NCBI GenBank assembly: GCA_023261445.1
Contig: JAHFOX010000012.1
Location: 1 to 37,988 of the forward strand
Length of the DNA stretch: 37,988 nucleotides
From: Planctomycetota bacterium
Lineage (GTDB): Bacteria > Planctomycetota > Brocadiia > Brocadiales > Brocadiaceae
Direction of reading: 5' to 3'
In this document: piece after piece, positions 34,691 through 37,988 of the stretch
Layout: every line of letters starts with the position of its first letter
How positions within the stretch are numbered: the stretch's first letter is position 1
Position numbers and translations under genes: made by a program
Notes under the pieces: model-generated
What the model was told of the DNA's origin: nothing
Databases searched by the model: none
Seen by the model: only the letters and a program-made list of their open reading frames with translations

Positions 34691-36343
34691 TCACGGCGTT
34701 TTGCGACTTAACCGTATTTTAAGAACAGACATGATAAGCATGATTCCCGATGCGGCTGAACATAGGATTGAAAATAAATCACCACAAATAGTGTAAAAAG
34801 TATTGTATTTTTTTATTAATTTTATTCGATTTACAAGGGTGCCGGAAACCTCCCTGTATCCTCCTTTTGAGTCTGTTAATTTGTCATATATATAGCCGTT
34901 AGGGGCAACAAAAGATGATATGCCAGTATTGGCTGCGCGCACCATACAGATGCGGTTCTCAACTGCCCTGAATACCATAATTGCAAGGTGCTGATCGAGT
35001 TCTGCGCTATTACGAAACCATCCATCGTTGGTTATATTTAACATGAATTCAGCCCCGTCTTTTTTAAATTTCCTTGTTAGAGACGGCACAGTATCCTCAT
35101 AACATATAGAAGAACCAAAGGCAAAACTGCCGCCTGTGGGCGTATCTAAATTAAACAATATTCGCCTGTTGCCATGTGTTAATCCAATTTCGTAGGGTAC
35201 CAAACCGGCAAGAAATGGAAAATATTTTTTAAAAGGTGTAAATTCTCCAAATGGTACGAGATGAATCTTATCATAGCGGTCCAGTAATTCCCCTTTCCTG
35301 TTATAGTAAAATGCGCTGTTGGAATAAATCTGCTCGTCTCCAACCAGAGTCAATGACAAACCACCTAAAAGCAAGTTTGTATTCAGGTCTTGTGCCAATT
35401 GTACAGCCGTAAGCTGCGATAACATATCAATCTTCCTGCCCGTAAGTTCAGGATTAATATTGAGTAATCCAGGCGTCATAGTCTCAGGCCATACAAGCAG
35501 GTCAATCAATTCACCTTTGACGCTCATGGATAAATCAGAATATTTCTTTAATATCTGAATATCATCTTCCTCTGTGGACTCAAACTTTAAATCCTGCGGT
35601 ATGTTGCCCTGCACCATGCACACTGCGGGACCTTCCTGCGGCTCATAATCCCTAAGCCAGCATACACCATAAAGCAATGCTGCGCTTAATAGTACTGCTG
35701 GGAAAAAACACGTTAATCCAAAAAAGATATATTTACTGCGTTGTGTCCGTCTTACACCTGAACCGCAGGTTATCATGTCTGTTATAGCCGCATTGACCGT
35801 AATGATAACGAATGAAATGCCATAGACGCCCGTGATATCAGCAATCTGTATGACAGGCAGGAAACGATATTGTGTATGCCCAATAAAAAACCACGGAAAC
35901 CCCGAGAGCAGAAATGACCGTATAAATTCAAGCGAAGCCCAAACACACGGCGCAATGATAACAAGCGGCAATTTCAGCCTGAAAACAATGAATCGGGTAC
36001 CGCAAGCAAAGGCAAGAAAATATGCAGAGCAATACAAACTCAGCAAAATCCAGGCTGCAACTGTTACGTAACGCAGCCATGAGAGCTGAATAAAAAAGAA
36101 AACCGCTCCAATAAACAGGGCGTTAAGATAAACGTATTTATCTTAATTTACAATGAGGAGAAACCACGGGACAAAGGCAACGCACGCCAGATAACCAATA
36201 TCCGCAGGTGGAAATGAAAGATACAGGAAAAGGTTTGTTAAAAAGGAAAATATAAGGATTTTTATTAAATTTGCTTTGCTCATTTCAGAAATTATAATAA
36301 CATCCTGTTGTCTAAATACAAAAATAAAACTTAGAACATACAA
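34691..36343 (-). pseudogene. lnt: Apolipoprotein N-acyltransferase interrupted by one in-frame TAA
   Basis: Lnt adds the third acyl chain to lipoproteins. The N-terminal part (36343 down to 36146; ...YLSFPPADIGYLACVAFVPWFLLIVN) ends at TAA (36143-36145). The same frame then continues DKYVYLNALFIGAVFFFIQLSW..., the expected second membrane region, through to 34691. No frameshift is needed. The downstream part keeps the nitrilase catalytic triad: Glu (VWPE), Lys (YDKIHLVPFGEF) and Cys (SSICYED), at residues 188, 260 and 315 counted from a TTG at 36046. Possible readings are a recent nonsense mutation, a sequencing error, stop read-through, or internal re-initiation giving a protein lacking the first helices. 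A second possible start is ATG at 36283. Confidence 0.82.
36123..36146. repeat. 10-bp inverted repeat at the lnt premature stop
   Basis: TTAAGATAAA (36123-36132) and TTTATCTTAA (36137-36146) are perfect inverted arms with the 4-base loop CGTA. The in-frame TAA of lnt lies inside the arm. Confidence 0.8.
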
Positions 36344-36353
36344 AATCTGATTT

Positions 36354-37184
36354 ATGCTTTTAGGCGTACATTGTTCAATTAGCGGCGGTTTGCAAAATGC
36401 CTTCTGCGAGGCTAAATCTCTTGGAATAGATACGTTTCAGATCTTTACCAAAAATCAGAGACAATGGAAGGAAAAAACTATTGATGCAGAGGAAAAGGCT
36501 ATTTTCTTAAACAGCCTTAAAAATTCAAATATTAATACGGCTTTTTCACACGCTTCTTATCTTATCAACCTTGCCGGTGACAATGATGTTTTATGGGAAC
36601 GCTCAGCAAAGGCATTAATTAGCGAGGTTCAACGATGCAATGAGCTTGGACTAAAATTTACCGTTCTGCATCCGGGCAACACAAAAAGTCTCAGCGAACA
36701 GGAAGGCATTGAAAAGACAATTAAAGCGCTAAAAACTGTAATCCATGCAACTAAAAATTCAAATGTAAAAATCCTGCTGGAAAATACTGCCGGGCAGGGC
36801 TCAAGCATCGGTTACAGATTTGAGCATCTCAGGCAGATTATGAATGGTGTCGAATCAGCCAGAATTGGTATTTGCTTTGATACGTGCCATGCCTTTGCGG
36901 CAGGATACGATATAAGAACTAAAAGGAGGTTTGAAATAGTTATGGAAAAACTAGATAACATAGTGGGACTTAAAAACATCCACGCCATTCATCTGAACGA
37001 TTCAAAGGGAGAATTAGCCAGCAGGCTCGACCGCCACGAACACATCGGAAAAGGGAAATTGGGTTTAGAGCCGTTCAGGCAAATACTGAACAAATTCCAG
37101 CACATACCTAAAATAATCGAGACCCCAAAGGAAGACAACATGGATGCGGTTAATCTAAACGTTCTACTGAGATTAATTATGTAA
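36354..37184 (+). CDS. nfo: Endonuclease IV
   Basis: Zinc-dependent AP endonuclease of base excision repair, 276 residues (family ~280). The TIM-barrel metal ligands are in recognisable motifs: GVHCSISGGL, FSHASYLINLA, TVLHPGNT, LLENTAGQGSSIG (Glu), GICFDTCHAFAAGYD, IHLNDSKGE and RLDRHEHIGKG. It starts ten bases from the lnt start on the other strand; no clear Shine-Dalgarno site precedes the ATG. Confidence 0.95.
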   Translation: MLLGVHCSISGGLQNAFCEAKSLGIDTFQIFTKNQRQWKEKTIDAEEKAIFLNSLKNSNINTAFSHASYLINLAGDNDVLWERSAKALISEVQRCNELGLKFTVLHPGNTKSLSEQEGIEKTIKALKTVIHATKNSNVKILLENTAGQGSSIGYRFEHLRQIMNGVESARIGICFDTCHAFAAGYDIRTKRRFEIVMEKLDNIVGLKNIHAIHLNDSKGELASRLDRHEHIGKGKLGLEPFRQILNKFQHIPKIIETPKEDNMDAVNLNVLLRLIM

Positions 37185-37187
37185 ACA

Positions 37188-37224
37188 TGCATCCTGAGTA
37201 TGTCGAAGGATGAGCTTGTCGAAC
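37188..37224. repeat. Short palindromic CATCCTGAG...CGAAGGATG element
   Basis: GCATCCTGAGTATGTCGAAGGATGAGCTTGTCGAAC, four bases after the nfo stop, has CATCCT/AGGATG inverted ends and two TGTCGAA direct copies. It resembles a palindrome often found between genes in environmental genomes. The remaining sequence to 37404 shows no gene; it is T-rich and unremarkable. Confidence 0.55.
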
Positions 37225-37404
37225 AAAAAAATCAAACTGCAAATGTCAAAATTGAGGAAGGCCTGACTTGTATATGCTTCTTTTTACAGGCTACAGAGAC
37301 CATTTACCTTAATTTTATATTTTTACCTTTTCACTTTTATCTAAGACGTTGGGTACGCTTTGCTTTACCAAACCTACACAACTTATCCTTGCCCAGTGTG
37401 TGGT

Positions 37405-37590
37405 TTATGTCTCTTTTTTTGACAACATTTTTATAATATGCCTGGCAAGATTTTCGTTTATTTCGTTGTATCTTGGGACAGGTTGTGAAATCTTAATTTC
37501 TGGATTTTGATACCAGTCGTGTTTACCACCATGTCTGATGAATTTACAGCCCATCTGCTCTATTTTTCTTATTAAATCTTTTCTCTTCAC
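37405..37590 (-). CDS. hicA: HicA-family mRNA interferase toxin
   Basis: 61-residue protein with the dsRBD-like HicA fold pattern: KRKDLIRKIEQMGCKFIRHGGKHDWY, in which His24 of GGKHD is the expected catalytic residue, and a C-terminal ARHIIKML helix. Its ATG overlaps the stop of the HicB-like gene by four bases. Expected to cleave mRNA when its antitoxin is lost. Placing it second in the operon is the less common order. Confidence 0.83.
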   Translation of the reverse strand: MKRKDLIRKIEQMGCKFIRHGGKHDWYQNPEIKISQPVPRYNEINENLARHIIKMLSKKET

Positions 37591-37784
37591 GAAACTACGA
37601 GTTTGGCTGCTTTACGAACGCAGGGGATAGCGCCACTGGTTAATTCGTTGTGAATGTCTTTAAGATTCTCTTTTAATTCTTCCAATGACTGCCCTTGAGT
37701 CATGTAATCTGGATATTCTTCAAGATAGCCAATCCACATTCCCTCATCCTTCCAATAAATATATCTTTTCGTTTTCATATTCAT
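37587..37784 (-). CDS. hicB: HicB-like antitoxin
   Basis: 65-residue protein with the HicB partial RNase-H-like fold: YIYWKDEGMWIGYLEEYPDYMTQGQSLEELKENLKD, matching the usual Y...E.DGG.....FPD....G.T.EEA pattern. No C-terminal DNA-binding domain is present, so it may not repress its own promoter. The second Met (residue 3) is also possible as start. It precedes and overlaps hicA by four bases. Confidence 0.8.
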   Translation of the reverse strand: MNMKTKRYIYWKDEGMWIGYLEEYPDYMTQGQSLEELKENLKDIHNELTSGAIPCVRKAAKLVVS

Positions 37785-37988
37785 AACCTCAAATAAATTA
37801 TTTACATATTATAATGGTAGTTTTTAATGTAAAAATCAAGTGGATTTTATAGGCTGAATGTGATACTGGACAGATTTTGATATGTAGGTGTTTAAGTAAC
37901 TAGGGGGCTGAACGGCTTATAAAAAGACCCGAGAAGATACTTGAACGGAACATTTTACCTAGGAAAGCAGGACGGCCAAAGGAAAAGA
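37785..37988. other. Right-edge region with hicB upstream sequence and a possible partial frame
   Basis: On the minus strand TATAAT (37808-37813) lies 24 bases before the hicB ATG and is a plausible -10 element with a weak -35. On the plus strand a frame open from 37904 to the edge reads ERLIKRPEKILERN followed by a basic RKAGRPK stretch. It contains no ATG, GTG or TTG start in view, so I cannot call it a gene. Confidence 0.35.

Noticed and set aside
37904-37988. Start of a transposase or regulator at the right edge
   Set aside because: Only 28 codons, no start codon in view; the basic RKAGRPK stretch alone is not enough.

Overview
This 38 kb window looks like chromosomal core sequence from a Gram-negative, AT-rich (roughly 40% GC by eye), probably anaerobic bacterium. 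The mix of Kdo transferase, an LptF/G permease and an outer-membrane porin (LPS-type outer membrane), a full rod-shape/peptidoglycan set, formate-tetrahydrofolate ligase (Wood-Ljungdahl carbon metabolism), and a heme-c-type CXXCH motif inside PBP2 would fit an anammox planctomycete (Brocadiales). That placement is inference from gene content and protein flavour, not a search result.

Layout. 1-1622 (-): a class III aminotransferase cut by the left edge, preceded by a small protein built from two copies of a 74-residue unit. 1884-2324 (+): a small TPR protein. 2321-14609 (-): a long co-directional block. Read 5' to 3' it is a B12-binding radical SAM protein (TIGR03960-like), folK, an LptF/G permease, comF, hpf, ptsN, a fused HPr-Enzyme I, a DUF2344/TIGR03936-like protein, RNase G, ribosomal proteins L21 and L27, obgE and coaX. 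An intrinsic-terminator-like hairpin lies between L27 and obgE. 14804-16048 (-): porin. A 700-bp divergent regulatory gap separates it from fhs (16749-18512, +), which ends in a clear terminator. 18825-26711 (+): secA, waaA, metK, ahcY and a DUF1015 gene. 26764-28731 (+): a sigma70-type promoter, a SAM-I (S-box) riboswitch with visible antiterminator/terminator pairing, a threonine-synthase-like PLP enzyme, and a MoaD/ThiS-type ubiquitin-like sulfur carrier. 28765-34391 (-): mreB, mreC, mreD, PBP2 and rodA. 34691-36343 (-): an apolipoprotein N-acyltransferase gene interrupted by one in-frame TAA that sits in a 10-bp inverted repeat. 36354-37184 (+): endonuclease IV. 37405-37784 (-): a HicB/HicA-like pair. 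The right edge may hold the start of another frame.

The most interesting unit is metK-ahcY-DUF1015-[SAM-I riboswitch]-thrC-like-MoaD-like. SAM control of a threonine synthase is odd. SAM control of a homocysteine-forming PLP enzyme fed by a protein thiocarboxylate would make sense, so I propose that the thrC-like/MoaD-like pair is a candidate sulfur-transfer route to homocysteine. Other points to check are the CXXCH motif in PBP2, the lnt stop codon, a probable non-AUG start for the TIGR03936-like gene, the HPr-EI fusion that keeps both HPr phosphorylation sites, and several kinds of palindromic intergenic repeat. No rRNA, tRNA, CRISPR or complete insertion sequence was seen.
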